Assembly: GCA_003228815.1 (NCBI GenBank)
Contig: QIGB01000056.1
Coordinates: 1-36,802 of the forward strand
Length of the DNA: 36,802 bases
DNA from: Chlamydiota bacterium
GTDB lineage: Bacteria; Chlamydiota; Chlamydiia; Chlamydiales; Rhabdochlamydiaceae
Direction of reading: 5' to 3'
In this document: in pieces, positions 23,641-34,700 of the stretch
How positions within the stretch are numbered: the stretch's first letter is position 1
How the letters are laid out: each line of letters begins with the position of its first letter
Translations under genes and position numbers: made by a program
The notes under the pieces: generated by a model
What the model saw: only the letters and a program-made list of their open reading frames with translations
What the model was told of the DNA's origin: nothing
Databases searched by the model: none

Positions 23641-24190
23641 GCAAATCCGTGCCTCACAAGTGCGTGTGATTGATAAAAATGGAAAGCAAGTAGGGGTTAT
23701 CGCTATTCAGCAGGCACAGGCATTAGCCGACGCTGATCATCTCGATTTAGTCGAAATTTCACCGAAAGCGCAGCCTCCTGTTTGTAAAATTATTGATTAC
23801 GGAAAGTACCGATATCAACAGACAAAAAAAGAAAAAGAAAGCAAAAAGCTACAACATCAAGTAAAGATCAAAGAGGTCAAAGTCAAGCCCAATACCGATC
23901 AGCATGATCTTGCATTCAAACTCAAGCGTGCAAGATCGTTTATTGAAAAGGGAAATAAAGTACGCCTCACTTGCATGTTTCGAGGACGCGAGATGGCCCA
24001 TCCTGAAGTGGGCAGAAGAGTGATCCAAAAGATGCTGGAAGGTCTTGCCGATGTTGCCACACCAGAAGCCTTTCCCAAACAAATGGGAAGAAACCTATCA
24101 GTTACCTTGGCTCCTGGCGTGAAGAAGATGAAGGAGAAAAAAAGTGAAAGTAAAAATGAAGCCCAAAAAAGCGGCAAAAGCGCGATTTAA
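23627..24190 (+). CDS. infC: translation initiation factor IF-3
   Basis: IF-3 binds the 30S subunit and controls start-codon and tRNA selection. The 187-residue protein has the N-domain ([21 protein letters not shown]), the basic linker ([14 protein letters not shown]), and the C-domain ([46 protein letters not shown] in parts). The start is a TTG at 23627 with GGAG 7 nt upstream; an in-frame stop lies just before it and no ATG is available, so a rare start is certain. Rare starts allow IF-3 to repress its own synthesis, as with AUU in E. coli. It has a Lys-rich tail of about 20 residues that overlaps rpmI. Confidence 0.97.
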   Translation: MRVNRQIRASQVRVIDKNGKQVGVIAIQQAQALADADHLDLVEISPKAQPPVCKIIDYGKYRYQQTKKEKESKKLQHQVKIKEVKVKPNTDQHDLAFKLKRARSFIEKGNKVRLTCMFRGREMAHPEVGRRVIQKMLEGLADVATPEAFPKQMGRNLSVTLAPGVKKMKEKKSESKNEAQKSGKSAI

Positions 24191-24341
24191 AGTCACAGGG
24201 ACTGGAAAATTGATGCGACGTCGTCCTGGCAAGCGACATATTTTGACAAAAAAATCCTCCAATAGAAAAAGACGCATGGGCAAAGATGCTGGCGTCGCTA
24301 AAACAAATGAAAGTATGTACGCCCGATTGATAGGAGCATAA
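24144..24341 (+). CDS. rpmI: 50S ribosomal protein L35
   Basis: L35 is a small basic protein of the large subunit. The 65-residue chain shows the family core [33 protein letters not shown] take the GTG at 24144, because AAGGAG lies 7 nt upstream and the resulting VKMK start matches the PKMK start of chlamydial L35; an ATG at 24156 would remove it. The gene begins inside the end of infC (47 nt overlap) and its stop region contains the ribosome site of rplT, so the three are coupled. Confidence 0.96.
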   Translation: MKVKMKPKKAAKARFKVTGTGKLMRRRPGKRHILTKKSSNRKRRMGKDAGVAKTNESMYARLIGA

Positions 24342-24344
24342 AAA

Positions 24345-24701
24345 ATGACAAGAGCAAGTAATGCAGTAGCAAGACATCGCAAACGCAAAAGGCTTATGAA
24401 ACTTGCGAAAGGATTTGTTGGTGACCGCAAAAATCACCTCCGATTGACAAAAGATGCGGTCATGTCAGCACTTTCCTTTAGCACACGCCATCGCAAGTTG
24501 CGTAAACGCGATTTTAGGAAACTTTGGATTATACGTATTGGCGTCGGAGCCAAAATCAATGGCCTTTCTTACAGCAAAATGATCGACGGATTGCAAAAAT
24601 CCGGGTGCAGTTTGAATAGAAAGATGCTTTCAGAGATGGCCATCCACGATCCTGAGAGCTTTGCCACTATCGCAGACGAAGCGAAAAAAGCATTAGCCTA
24701 A
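24345..24701 (+). CDS. rplT: 50S ribosomal protein L20
   Basis: L20 binds 23S rRNA early in assembly and represses its own operon in many bacteria. The 118-residue length and motifs TRASNAVARHRKRKRLMKLA, GDRKNHLRLTKDAVMSAL and WIIRIGVGAKINGLSYSKM are typical. AGGAG is 8 nt before the ATG and overlaps the end of rpmI. It is followed by a strong terminator just ahead of pheS. Confidence 0.97.
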   Translation: MTRASNAVARHRKRKRLMKLAKGFVGDRKNHLRLTKDAVMSALSFSTRHRKLRKRDFRKLWIIRIGVGAKINGLSYSKMIDGLQKSGCSLNRKMLSEMAIHDPESFATIADEAKKALA

Positions 24702-24711
24702 AACCAAATAT

Positions 24712-24739
24712 GGCGGCTTTTATCAAGCCGCCTTTTTTT
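24712..24739 (+). terminator. intrinsic terminator between rplT and pheS
   Basis: The stem GGCGGCTT/AAGCCGCC (8 bp, loop TTATC) is followed directly by seven T residues at 24733-24739. The pheS ATG starts at 24742, only 2 nt later. The hairpin should end most infC-rpmI-rplT transcripts and may act as an attenuator or be read through to supply pheS and the ABC-F gene, which have no other visible promoter. Confidence 0.9.
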
Positions 24740-24741
24740 GT

Positions 24742-25761
24742 ATGGAAGAAAAAGTCCTTTCCCTCAAAAAAGCCTTCCAAAAAGATTTGCAAGGTGTCAA
24801 ACATTCCAAAGATATTGAACAGCTCAAAGTGAAATATTTGGGAAGAAAGGGACCTGTGCAAGGCCTCATGGTAGACTTGCGCAATGTTGATCCTGAAAAG
24901 CGCCCCCGCGTGGGAAAAATAATCAATGAGCTCAAGCAAGAAATCACTCACCTCTGTGAGCAAGCTGCGGAGACCTTTTCCCAAGCAGAAGAGACCAAAA
25001 GACTCGAGCAAGAAAAAATCGACATCACCCTGCCAGGCAAGCGTGCCTATCTAGGACGCCACCACCCCGTTCGGCTCATGCTCCGCGAAGTCATCGATAT
25101 CCTGATTGGGATGGGCTTTTCCGTCCAATGTGGCCCCGAAATCGATTCCGATTGGTACAATTTTGAAGGTCTCAATTATCCTCCCGACCATCCTGCTCGG
25201 GACATGCAAGATACCTTTTACATCAACGAGCATTTCCTCCTCCGCTCCCAAACCTCCAACGTACAATTACGCACCATGGAAGGGCACAACCCTCCCATCC
25301 GCATCATTGCCCCAGGCACCGTCTTCCGCAATGAAAACATCAGCGCCCGATCCCATGTCTTCTTCCACCAAGTAGAAGGGCTCTACATCGATCGAGACGT
25401 CTCCTTTGCCGATCTCTTTGCCACCCTGGAAGAATTCTGGAGCAAGCTCTTCAAAAAGAGCGTAGAAATCCGTTTCCGCCCCAGTTTTTTCCCTTTTGTC
25501 GAGCCAGGGATCGAGGTTGATCTTCGCTGCACAGCCTGCGACGGAAAAGGATGTCGCCTATGCAAGCAAAGCGGGTGGTTAGAAGTCTGTGGAGCCGGCA
25601 TGGTCCATCCCGAAGTCCTCAAAAACGGCGGAATAGATCCTCATGAGTATTCGGGCTATGCGTGGGGCCTTGGAATCGAACGGGCCGCCATGCTCCGTTA
25701 TGGGATCAATGACATCCGCATGTTTACAGAAAACGACATGCGCCTCCTCGAACAATTTTAA
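24742..25761 (+). CDS. pheS: phenylalanyl-tRNA synthetase alpha subunit
   Basis: PheS forms the alpha2-beta2 enzyme that charges tRNA-Phe; the beta gene pheT is not in this window, as in Chlamydia where it lies elsewhere. The 339-residue protein has an N-terminal coiled-coil arm, motif 2 FRNENISARSHVFFHQVEGL, the Cys-rich stretch CTACDGKGCRLCKQSGW and motif 3 GYAWGLGIERAAMLRYGI. The ATG at 24742 sits 2 nt after the terminator T-run and has no ribosome site, so translation must start on a transcript that either reads through the hairpin or begins inside it. The ABC-F gene follows after 2 nt. Confidence 0.97.
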   Translation: MEEKVLSLKKAFQKDLQGVKHSKDIEQLKVKYLGRKGPVQGLMVDLRNVDPEKRPRVGKIINELKQEITHLCEQAAETFSQAEETKRLEQEKIDITLPGKRAYLGRHHPVRLMLREVIDILIGMGFSVQCGPEIDSDWYNFEGLNYPPDHPARDMQDTFYINEHFLLRSQTSNVQLRTMEGHNPPIRIIAPGTVFRNENISARSHVFFHQVEGLYIDRDVSFADLFATLEEFWSKLFKKSVEIRFRPSFFPFVEPGIEVDLRCTACDGKGCRLCKQSGWLEVCGAGMVHPEVLKNGGIDPHEYSGYAWGLGIERAAMLRYGINDIRMFTENDMRLLEQF

Positions 25762-25763
25762 AT

Positions 25764-27317
25764 ATGCTCCAACTTGATCAAATCTCCCTTCACTTTGGAG
25801 ACCGCATCCTTTTTGATGATGTCTCTCTCAATCTCTCCAATAAGTACCGCTATATCATTGTCGGGGCCAACGGCAGCGGCAAATCCTCCTTTCTTACCCT
25901 CCTTGCTGGTGAGCGGACACCCACCCTCGGCGAGATCCACCGTCCCAAATCGGCAATCATGGGATGGATGCGTCAAGACCATCACAAATATGACCATCTT
26001 TCCCTTGTCGAAGTGGTCATCAAAGGCCGAGAACCCCTCTGGGAAGCCATGCAAGCCAAAAAAGCCCTTCTCGATTCGCCAGAATGGGGCGATGCAGAAA
26101 CAGAGCGACTCTCTAAAATAGAAGAGCGCGTTGCCTGCCTGGATGGCTACCGAGCAGAAGCAGACGCTGAAAGCCTTCTCATTGGGCTCGGCATCGAAGT
26201 ACAAAAGTTTAAAGACCCGCTCAAACAACTTTCAGGAGGATGGAAGATGCGAGTCCTCCTTGCGCAACTCCTCTTTACCCACCCGGACATCCTTCTTCTC
26301 GATGAACCGACGAACTATCTCGACATCAAAAGCATTGCCTGGCTCGAGAGCTATCTCACCCAATCCTTTCATGGACTTCTCCTAGTCGTGTCTCACGACG
26401 AGCGTTTCTTGCAAAACGTCGGCACATGTGTTCTCGATGTCGATTATGGGCAGATACAAAACTATCCCGGCTCCTATAAACAGTTCTTGCTGAAAAAGCA
26501 CGAAATTGCCGAGCAGAAAGCCAAAGAATATGCGCAAGTGGAAGCAAAAGCCAAACACATCCGCCGTTTTATCGAACGTTTTAAAAATAAGCCTTCCAAG
26601 GCAAGGCAAGCGATGTCTCGTGAAAAAATGCTCGAAAAAATGAAATGGCCCGAACTGGGCCGCTCCTCTCGCAAACACCCTTCCTTTTCCTTCAAGTCTG
26701 AACGACCAAGTGGACAAATTCCTCTCAAAGCGACCAATTTGTGCAAAATCTACGATCCCGACATTTTGATTGGGCCTCTCACCTTAGAAGTGATCCGTGG
26801 GGATCGAGTTGCATTCATTGGAGCCAATGGGGGAGGGAAGACCACCCTTGTCCATATGCTCATTCAACAACTGACACCTGATGATGGGACCGTAAAAATC
26901 GGTCACAATGTCAAAATGGCCATCTTTTACCAAGAGCATAAGCACCTCTTTCAAAAGAATGAAACCGTCCTGCAATGGCTCGAAGACCAAATCCCTGCAC
27001 TGGCTGAGGAAAAACGTCGTCAAATCCTCGGTGCCATGCTTTTTCGGCCTGAAGATATCAACAAAAAGATCACCATGCTCAGTGGGGGAGAGATGGCTCG
27101 ACTACTTCTTGCTAAAATCATGCTCATAAAAGCAAATGTCCTCGTCCTCGACGAGCCCACCAACCATCTCGATCTCGAGTCCAAAGAGGCCCTTGCCGAT
27201 GCCTTGCGACAATTTGCAGGAACGATCCTCTTTGTCAGCCATGATCGCGATTTTATCGATCGGGTTGCCACTCGTAAAATCTCCGTTCATCGAGATGAAA
27301 TTGCTGAAATCTCTTAA
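25764..27317 (+). CDS. ABC-F ATPase, YbiT-like
   Basis: ABC-F proteins have two ATPase domains without membrane part and act on ribosomes. First domain: GANGSGKSS, LSGGWKMRVLLAQLL, LLLDEPTNYLD. Second domain: GANGGGKTT, LSGGEMARLLLAKIM, LVLDEPTNHLD. Between them lies the P-site tRNA interaction motif linker, charged and helical, around residues 240-320. The 517-residue length and LSGGW variant fit the YbiT branch; there is no long C-terminal arm as in Uup. The ATG follows the pheS stop by 2 nt. A general translation factor role is more likely than antibiotic resistance. Confidence 0.93.
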   Translation: MLQLDQISLHFGDRILFDDVSLNLSNKYRYIIVGANGSGKSSFLTLLAGERTPTLGEIHRPKSAIMGWMRQDHHKYDHLSLVEVVIKGREPLWEAMQAKKALLDSPEWGDAETERLSKIEERVACLDGYRAEADAESLLIGLGIEVQKFKDPLKQLSGGWKMRVLLAQLLFTHPDILLLDEPTNYLDIKSIAWLESYLTQSFHGLLLVVSHDERFLQNVGTCVLDVDYGQIQNYPGSYKQFLLKKHEIAEQKAKEYAQVEAKAKHIRRFIERFKNKPSKARQAMSREKMLEKMKWPELGRSSRKHPSFSFKSERPSGQIPLKATNLCKIYDPDILIGPLTLEVIRGDRVAFIGANGGGKTTLVHMLIQQLTPDDGTVKIGHNVKMAIFYQEHKHLFQKNETVLQWLEDQIPALAEEKRRQILGAMLFRPEDINKKITMLSGGEMARLLLAKIMLIKANVLVLDEPTNHLDLESKEALADALRQFAGTILFVSHDRDFIDRVATRKISVHRDEIAEIS

Positions 27318-27355
27318 AACAACCACTTTATTATAAGGAGATTGCGATTAAAATT

Positions 27356-27390
27356 TAGACAATTTGGAAATTCAATTTACAAATTGTCTA
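27356..27390. repeat. inverted repeat upstream of the DUF4143 ATPase gene
   Basis: Arms TAGACAATTTG (27356-27366) and CAAATTGTCTA (27380-27390) are perfect complements of 11 bp around a 13-nt AT-rich loop. No T-run follows, so it is not a standard terminator. It lies between the ABC-F stop and the ATPase gene and may be an operator or part of the mobile element end described at 27429. Confidence 0.75.
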
Positions 27391-27428
27391 CTCAATCCAT
27401 GGAAATAATTTGCTGAAAATCTAGCGAA

Positions 27429-27471
27429 TTTTCTTGCAATTTTGCATTCAAAATGCAAAATTGCAAGAAAA
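27429..27471. repeat. long palindrome, copy 1
   Basis: Two 20-nt arms (27429-27448 and 27452-27471) pair perfectly around the 3-nt loop CAA; the core arm is CTTGCAATTTTGCATT. The right arm ends immediately before the ribosome site AAGAAGGTG of the ATPase gene. A second copy is at 36079-36115. No T-run follows on either strand. Confidence 0.92.
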
Positions 27472-27482
27472 AGAAGGTGAAT

Positions 27483-28697
27483 ATGCACGATTATATTCAG
27501 CGATCCATCGAGCCAGTGCTAAAAAAAGCCATTAAACAATTTCCTGCCGTTGTATTAACCGGTCCAAGACAAGCAGGAAAAACGACTATTCTGAAGAAGC
27601 TTTTTGGATCTAGTTATCAATATATTTCTTTAGAGCCTCCTGATGTACGAGCAGCTGCAGCATCGGATCCGAGAGGTTTCATTAATTTGTATCCTCCACC
27701 GATTATTTTTGATGAAATCCAATATGCACCTGATTTGCTCTTTTATATTAAGGAGAAAATTGATGAAAACAGAAGCAAATATGGACAATACATTTTAACA
27801 GGATCTCAAAATATTCTCCTCTCTCAACATGTTGCGGAAACCCTAGCAGGTCGCGCTGCTACTCTTAGATTATTCCCTCTATCTTATACAGAGATTTCAA
27901 ATCGACCATTTAAATCATTTCCTTGGGAAGAAAAAACAGAAGATCGTAGTTCTCTTCCATTGAAGGATTTTTGGAAACTGATGTTAAGAGGAAGTTATCC
28001 TGAGCTTACTGAACATCCTGAAAAGGATTCTACCCTCTGGCATGGGAGTTATATTCAAACATATTTGGAAAGAGATGTTCGAAGTTTGAGGCAAATTGGT
28101 GACTTAACGCAATTTCAAATATTTTTGCGAGCCGTTGCAGCAAATAGTTCTCAGTTGCTCCAAATGTCAGATATTGCAAGTGATATTGGAGTTTCAGTAA
28201 ACACGATTAAGACTTGGCTTGGAATTTTAGAAGCAACATATCAAATCATTATTCTTCGACCTTACTTTTCCAATATTAATAAGCGGCTTGTCAAAACTCC
28301 CAAAGTGTATTTCACTGACGTTGGAACACTTTGTTATTTAACTGGATTAAAAGATGTGGATCATCTTTTATCTGGTCCTATGGCAGGTGCGATTGTCGAG
28401 ACATATGTTGTTTCTGAAATCTATAAACGATTGTCCAATCGAGGAACAGAACCACAGATCTATTTCTGGAGGACTTCTGCCGGAGCTGAAGTAGATATTC
28501 TAGTTGATGATCAGGGCACCCTCATTCCTGTTGAGGTGAAAGCGACAGCTACTCCTAAACCTCAAATGGCCAGTGGAGTACGTTCCATTCAAAAGGATTT
28601 AAAGAAACAGATTACAAATGGATATGTCATTCATATTGGAGATATGCAATTGCCCTTAGGGGAACAAGTCACAGCTTTGCCTTTTGCCCAGCTGTGA
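27483..28697 (+). CDS. AAA-family ATPase with DUF4143 domain
   Basis: This widespread family pairs an AAA_14 ATPase with a DUF4143 C-terminal domain; its cellular job is unknown. The 404-residue protein has Walker A TGPRQAGKTT, Walker B IIFDEIQYAPD, sensor 1 YILTGSQN, a helical arm region HGSYIQTYLERDVR, a helix-turn-helix-like segment (MSDIASDIGVSVNTIKTWLGIL), and at the end EVDILVDDQGTLIPVEVKA, which matches a PD-(D/E)xK nuclease pattern. I start at ATG 27483 with AAGAAGGTG upstream rather than at 27453 inside the palindrome. It is lower in GC than the ABC-F gene before it and sits between two inverted repeats and the giant gene, so it was probably acquired. Confidence 0.92.
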   Translation: MHDYIQRSIEPVLKKAIKQFPAVVLTGPRQAGKTTILKKLFGSSYQYISLEPPDVRAAAASDPRGFINLYPPPIIFDEIQYAPDLLFYIKEKIDENRSKYGQYILTGSQNILLSQHVAETLAGRAATLRLFPLSYTEISNRPFKSFPWEEKTEDRSSLPLKDFWKLMLRGSYPELTEHPEKDSTLWHGSYIQTYLERDVRSLRQIGDLTQFQIFLRAVAANSSQLLQMSDIASDIGVSVNTIKTWLGILEATYQIIILRPYFSNINKRLVKTPKVYFTDVGTLCYLTGLKDVDHLLSGPMAGAIVETYVVSEIYKRLSNRGTEPQIYFWRTSAGAEVDILVDDQGTLIPVEVKATATPKPQMASGVRSIQKDLKKQITNGYVIHIGDMQLPLGEQVTALPFAQL

Positions 28698-28789
28698 TTT
28701 ATAAATCATTCATTGGATTGAAAGAACAATCCTAATCCCAGGGAAATGCCTACACATTTGGGCATGATTCCAAGAAATCAGCCTGGAGT

Positions 28790-31700
28790 CTATTTTTTCG
28801 AAAACCAACCAAATAATCCTGGGTTTTGTATTGTCTTCATTTTGCCTAAAAGCCGATCATAAAATGGAGATAGACCTTTAGTTTGGAAAGGCTCTTTTAC
28901 CTCTTCTGTTTCAAGAAATTCTACGATCTCAGCTGCTTCTTCTTTGAAAGAAGGTTCTTTATCAATGTACTTATCCAAATCTCTCAGATTTGAACTATCT
29001 ACGAAGTCACAACAATTCTCTAAAAGAACCATGTTAGCACCTAACAGAGATGTCTTGTGCCATATTTTTTCCTTAAATTCGGCAACAACTCTTAAGGGTT
29101 TGATTTCTGGTAAATATTGAAATAGCTCGAGAGCTGTTGGAACAGTGAGTGCGGGGCAATTTTCTTTACACCATGCTTGGATCTGCTTTTCATTTCTTTG
29201 GAAATGCTGGACAGTCTTCATTGGCATATAATAAGTTTTCTTCTCATTCAAATTCAGTCCAGGTAGCCAAAGGAGTTGTAAGAGTTTCATTACAGTATGA
29301 TCGGAGCTTAAACGTGATAAATTAAATTTCTCAAAAAAACGATCAATTAATTGAAGCCTTTCGATATAAACCTGCATAAAATGGGTTAATCTGACAATAA
29401 CTACTTGTAATTTTTGTGTATGCAGTTTGTGCGGTTTGTTTGAATATTTTTCCAGGAACGTTTTGATTTCTTGAGCATTACGAATACTAATGCCCTCCTT
29501 ATTTAGACTCTCAGTCATTGTTTTATTAAAATCATCTGTCTTATCTTTATTCAAATAGAATGAATATTTAACAAATTTTTCAACAGCTTTGATTAGAACA
29601 TTTTGACCTTTGAACCCTACTCCATTTTTGATGGATTCGACCATAGGAATGCTGTCAGCTTTATAGGCCTTGCAAAAGCCCCTCCAGATCTCATCGACAG
29701 AAACAGTGCGTCCTCTAAAAGTAAGTGGTACCTCAACACGTTGGAGAAAAGTTGCTACTGCCAACTTTTGCTCATCAGAAAGAGTGATATCCTCTTCAAT
29801 AGATTTAAATAAATTGTCAGGACTTTCTTCATTGGCCAGAATGCGATCTATCACTTGTTCCATCGCATTTTGAACCGAATCATCAGCCTCAAAAGCACTT
29901 CCCAAAAATCGTTTTGCTGCTTCATTACTCTCAATATATGCTGTGAAACGCTCGATGAGTTTTATGGTTAGTGCATTTATCGTCTCATCTTGAGTAAGAA
30001 ATAGAGTTTCCCTTTCACCTTCCAGAAAGGTTTTCATGGTCTTTACTTCCTGTAATCCAATTTTGCACTTCTGCATTTGTTCAACTACAAGTTCTTCAAA
30101 ACGAGGGGCTTCAAGATAATAATGCGAGCATTTTTTAACAGTTTTGATCATATTGAAAAGAAAATCTCTACAAGGCTTCTTTTCAGAGAAATGGGCTTCG
30201 ATGACACTTTTTAGGAAAAGTGAAGAATAAACATCACAGAACATCGTTTTGAGTTTTCCTGGGGATGTTGTACGGCCTAGACATTGGATATCATCTGTTA
30301 ATGTCTCCATTTCTTTTACAGCCCGTTGCATCTGGCCGACAGTCAAGGGATATTCTTCTGCGAGTGCTTTGCACTCAGTTTCTCCTACAAGGCATAATCG
30401 ATCAATTAGAGCTTCGATGGCTGGACGAATATCAGGATCAAAGCGGTCGACGCATTTAGTGATGTTTTGTATTTCACCCATGTACTGGACAAATCGCCCT
30501 GTTGTCTTTTCTAATAATTTACTCACATAAGCTTTCTTAAATACCCCAGACTGGAGAAAGTCTTGGACAGCACGAGCCTCCACTCTTCCGATTGTATTTT
30601 CTTTGACGGCTAATGCAATTTTTCTATTCAAAGCAGGTTGACGATCTTCATCCAAATAAAACGTATGTTCGGAAAGCTCTCCGAATAATTCCTTAAGGAA
30701 TTTTGCTATGTTAGCCTTATCAGTAAAATACGAATCTATCTGATTTCTGAGGAAAACGTCATGTGCCTCGTAAACCTTACAAAAATTGTCCCACCAAGCT
30801 TGTTTCAAAGATTTTAAGCCCGGAGGAACGGAATCAATTTTTTCTTGCCAAAATTGAGCTACTTGTTGGATTTCAGCTTCAGTTAGAGGTGGTTTGCTGT
30901 ATGGTGAGCTGCTATCCAAACAATATAATAAAGCTTCTTTAACATTTGGTCTTTCTTCATAAACTTGAGAGACCTTTTCTTTTTGAACATGCTCCCACAG
31001 TTTCTTTAAGAATTTTTCCGCTCTCTCCTTTACCTTGTCACTCACCATCTTATTATTTTGTACTACACGCGCAAGAAATGCATCGATACTGGTTGCATCT
31101 TCTTCTTTGATAGAAGGAACCTCTACAGAATCAGATTTCTCACAAATTGCTTGAGTAACTAAAGTTTTTAGCCCTGGCCTTTCAGCAAATTGCGCATCGA
31201 TTTCGGGTTGGATTAAGGATAAATCGAGCTTCAGGGAAGAACATAGGATCATCCAAAAGTCTTTTAGAAGAGTTGTGCCATGGGAACTTTCGTCTTTCCT
31301 TAAAGCTTCTTTGAAAAAGGCGATAGCATTTTGCCTGTTTTCTTCATTATCTAAAGGCGATAATGAGAAGTCTCCCCTTTGTGGCATCGATGCGGTAAGA
31401 TAGTTATATTTTACATAGAATAGTGTCGTAATAACGGACCACATGTCTTCGGAATCTCTAAATTTTTCTCTCAGTTTCCCTATTTCCATGAGGACAACGA
31501 TATGATCAGCAACCTTGCCTAAAAATTCTTTCAGAGGCTCAGTGACAAAAGGTGTTTCCTTCAAAAGACCATCGAGAAGACCTTTCAGTGTTTCCATTTT
31601 CTCTTCCTCTTCCTTGGGAGGAAGATCCGTACAAAGATTCTTAAAAAGAGAGCCCATTTTCTCGTAAAAATTCTTATCGGTTATGGATTCGTATAGCGTT

Positions 31701-34700
31701 AGTGCTAGTAAAAGAAAATTTTTAATTCGTTCATCTTTGATATTTGTTTTGAGATTGTCTCTCAAAAGTAGAGCATCTCCCTGAAGAGCTTCGCAAAAAT
31801 TTGCCCAGACCTCAGGTGCGGTGACTGTTTTCCCCGCGCATTCAAGAGATGCATCATTAGACCGCAAGAATCGAGCTGCACGTAGTGTTTCATCCGCTGA
31901 TAGATGAGGCGCTGCAAAACTCGTTGGTTTAGGGGTTCTAAAAGATCGGCGCATAACTTGCGTCAATGCAGACTGAACATTTCTTGGAAGAGGCTTCAAA
32001 AATCTCTGAATCCCATTCTCCTGTTCAATCCATATTTTGATTGCGTCAGAGAGTCGTTCGGTAAATTGTTCAGATCGCTCCGAGACACAGTTTGAGGTAG
32101 ATTTTGCACTATAGACTTGAATCTGCTCACAAAGATTATTAGCTTCTTCTAATTCAATATGATTTTCTTCTAAGGCTTTAGCAACGATTTCACGATCCTC
32201 CTGCGAGTCTTTTCCTTTGATTTCCATTAAAGCTGACTCGAGAAAGGTTTTGGAATTGGGTTCTAAATCGATGTCACGCAACATGAGGAGTAGATCGGCA
32301 TCAGTAATATTGCAAAATCTATTCCAAAAGATTTGTTTGATCTCTTGTCCAAAGGGATTATTCCAAGAACGTAAATTATCTTGAATGAAACCACCAACTT
32401 CTAAGGCTTGCTCAACAGATAAATTTTTTATTTTATGAGAAGACATCCATGCTTCAGGATCATTCAAATAATCTGGTGTTCCGCCATCAAAATGCGGTAT
32501 CGTGCGAGGAGCGAATTCATCGTCTTTCTTCTCTCCCATTGCGATTAGGAAAGAAGACATCCATTCTGGCATCGATGGGTTGGAAAGAGCGAGCAAGCGT
32601 GCGGTTAAATGGGTTAGGAATTTCTTTAGCTTCTCATTAGAAACAGCGTGATGATCGGGGAGGTAACGACCGATAAAATCTAACACTTCTTTAGCATCGG
32701 TGGCTTCAAGCTCTTTCTCTTCAATAAGATTTTGAATTTTAAAAAGATAATGCTTTCCATAGGTACAATACTCCAGAATTTCGAGAAGAAATTCTTTCGC
32801 TTTTGCATTGGCAAAAGAAGGATGGGTTTTGACGCGGTCGATTATGAGATAAACATCAGTACGATAGACAGTGCAAAGAGCATCCCATACTTGCTGTTTG
32901 GATAGAGTGTGCCCCTTGTGAGTTGTTTGCTTACCATGAGCTTGCCAAAACTTAGCAAGTTTCAGTTTGTTTTTATCGGAAAGATAATGATCTGTTCCGC
33001 TTGTGAAATTTTTTAATCCATTTTTTATCATGGAGTCGACGGGTAGGCAAAGAACGTCCATCAAGTCCTTAAACATTTCTTTGAACTTAGCCTCCTCCTC
33101 ACTATCGGTATCAAATACTTCATCGATTCGAGCGGTAGATGACTCATGGGCACCTTGTATTGCAGGTCGTATACGATTAAATCCACATTCATCAAAAACA
33201 TCTTTCAATGAATCACTAGTCAGAAGTTTGTAAATTTTTTTCCGGAGAGAATCATCATGATATGGTTGAGCATGTCTCTGTACACAAGCTGCAACATTAG
33301 AAGCAGAAAGGTCAAAACCAGGGTGGGTCAATTCGTTTAAGACACCAGTACAACATGCTTTTAAGGTTTCTTCCGTTTCAGGAGGGATTCTATCGACTAC
33401 AGACCGACATAAGTAGGGAATGATTGCTTCGAGTTGTATCGGTGTGGCTTCATTTTTAAAATGCGAGAGATACAGAGGCAAAAGACTTTTTCTATCTCCT
33501 GCTTCTACAAATGTCGATTCGATCACTTTTCTTGCCTTTTCAAGAGACTGGCCATGTTGCTGCATATTGAATTTAAATACATACAAAAGACCATCCGATC
33601 CTTGAGGTTTTAATCGAGGCATTTCTGCTTTTTGCATGAAAGAAAATACTTCTTTTCTTTCAAGTTGGGGAGCGATTGCAGTGGAAAATTCCTTCCACTG
33701 ACTTTTATTTTTGCTCAGACTGTGGATTTTTGCACTTGCGCTTTCAACGATGGTGTTAAGAGATAAATCCAATGCAAGACATAAAATCGTTGCCAGATCT
33801 TCAGGTTGATCAGAAAGGGGGCTCTTTTCTGCCAATTGCGGAGCAAAGTGGAGGGCTTGAACTTGTCTAGGGTGATCAAGACCCATAAATTTTTCCTGCA
33901 AATCAGGCGTATCTTCAAAAAAGTTATGAGAGAAGACCCTCCATAACTGGTCTGATGAGAGTTCTTTATAGGCAAAGGAAGGGAGCTCTTTGAGAACTTC
34001 ACAGACATCATCTCTATCTACAACTTCTCCTAAGTACTTGCAGAGCCATTCCCACTTCCAATCATCTCTTTTTGCATTTTTGATTACTTCCAAAGCCTTT
34101 TGTACATAAGGTTCAAGAGATAAATCCAGAGCAAGACAGAATTTTTCTACAAATACATTCGGACTTTCCAGGCTGCAGGCATTTTTTGCGGTTAAAGTAA
34201 GAGAATCGGCATATTTAAGAGCTTGAAGTTGCTTTTCGGGTGATAATCCCAAAAAACGCTTTTGCACTTCGTCTGGATTCTTGAGCTTGCTGCCAACATT
34301 ATAAGAAAATAAATCCCAACGCTGTTTGGCTTCAAGATTTTCAATTTTGGGCTCGGGGAGTGGGATATCAAAACGCCTAAGAGCATCACATACATCTGCG
34401 CGCCCTAAATGAGATGCTAAGAGTTGTGAGCATTCTTCCCATTTGGCAGGAGTCTCACTTGCTTCTTTCAAAGTGAGACAAACCTTTTTAACCCAAGACT
34501 CGACTTTGTAATCTAAAGCAGTACATAAGAAATGGACAAGCTGCTCTGGGCTTTCATATTGCAAACTCTTCTTTTCATCAACAGCAAAAAAAGGAAGAGT
34601 GGCTTGAGAACGAACAGGAATTGCATGAGTAGTGCCATCCCCAAAGCCATGATGACGTTCATCCGCCGAAGGTTTTTGTCCCGGTTTCAGTTCGCATTGT

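Noticed and set aside
27429-27471. Palindrome read as a rho-independent terminator
   Set aside because: No T-run follows on either strand and the element is AT-rich, so it does not fit the usual terminator pattern.
27453-27482. ATG at 27453 as the start of the ATPase
   Set aside because: It lies in the palindrome right arm and has no ribosome site, whereas the ATG at 27483 has AAGAAGGTG just upstream and matches the family N-terminus.
28698-28789. Hairpins GGATTG/CAATCC and ATGCC/GGCAT between the convergent ATPase and giant genes taken as bidirectional terminators
   Set aside because: Stems are only 5-6 bp and no T-run follows; they may be chance. No gene is present in this 92-nt gap.
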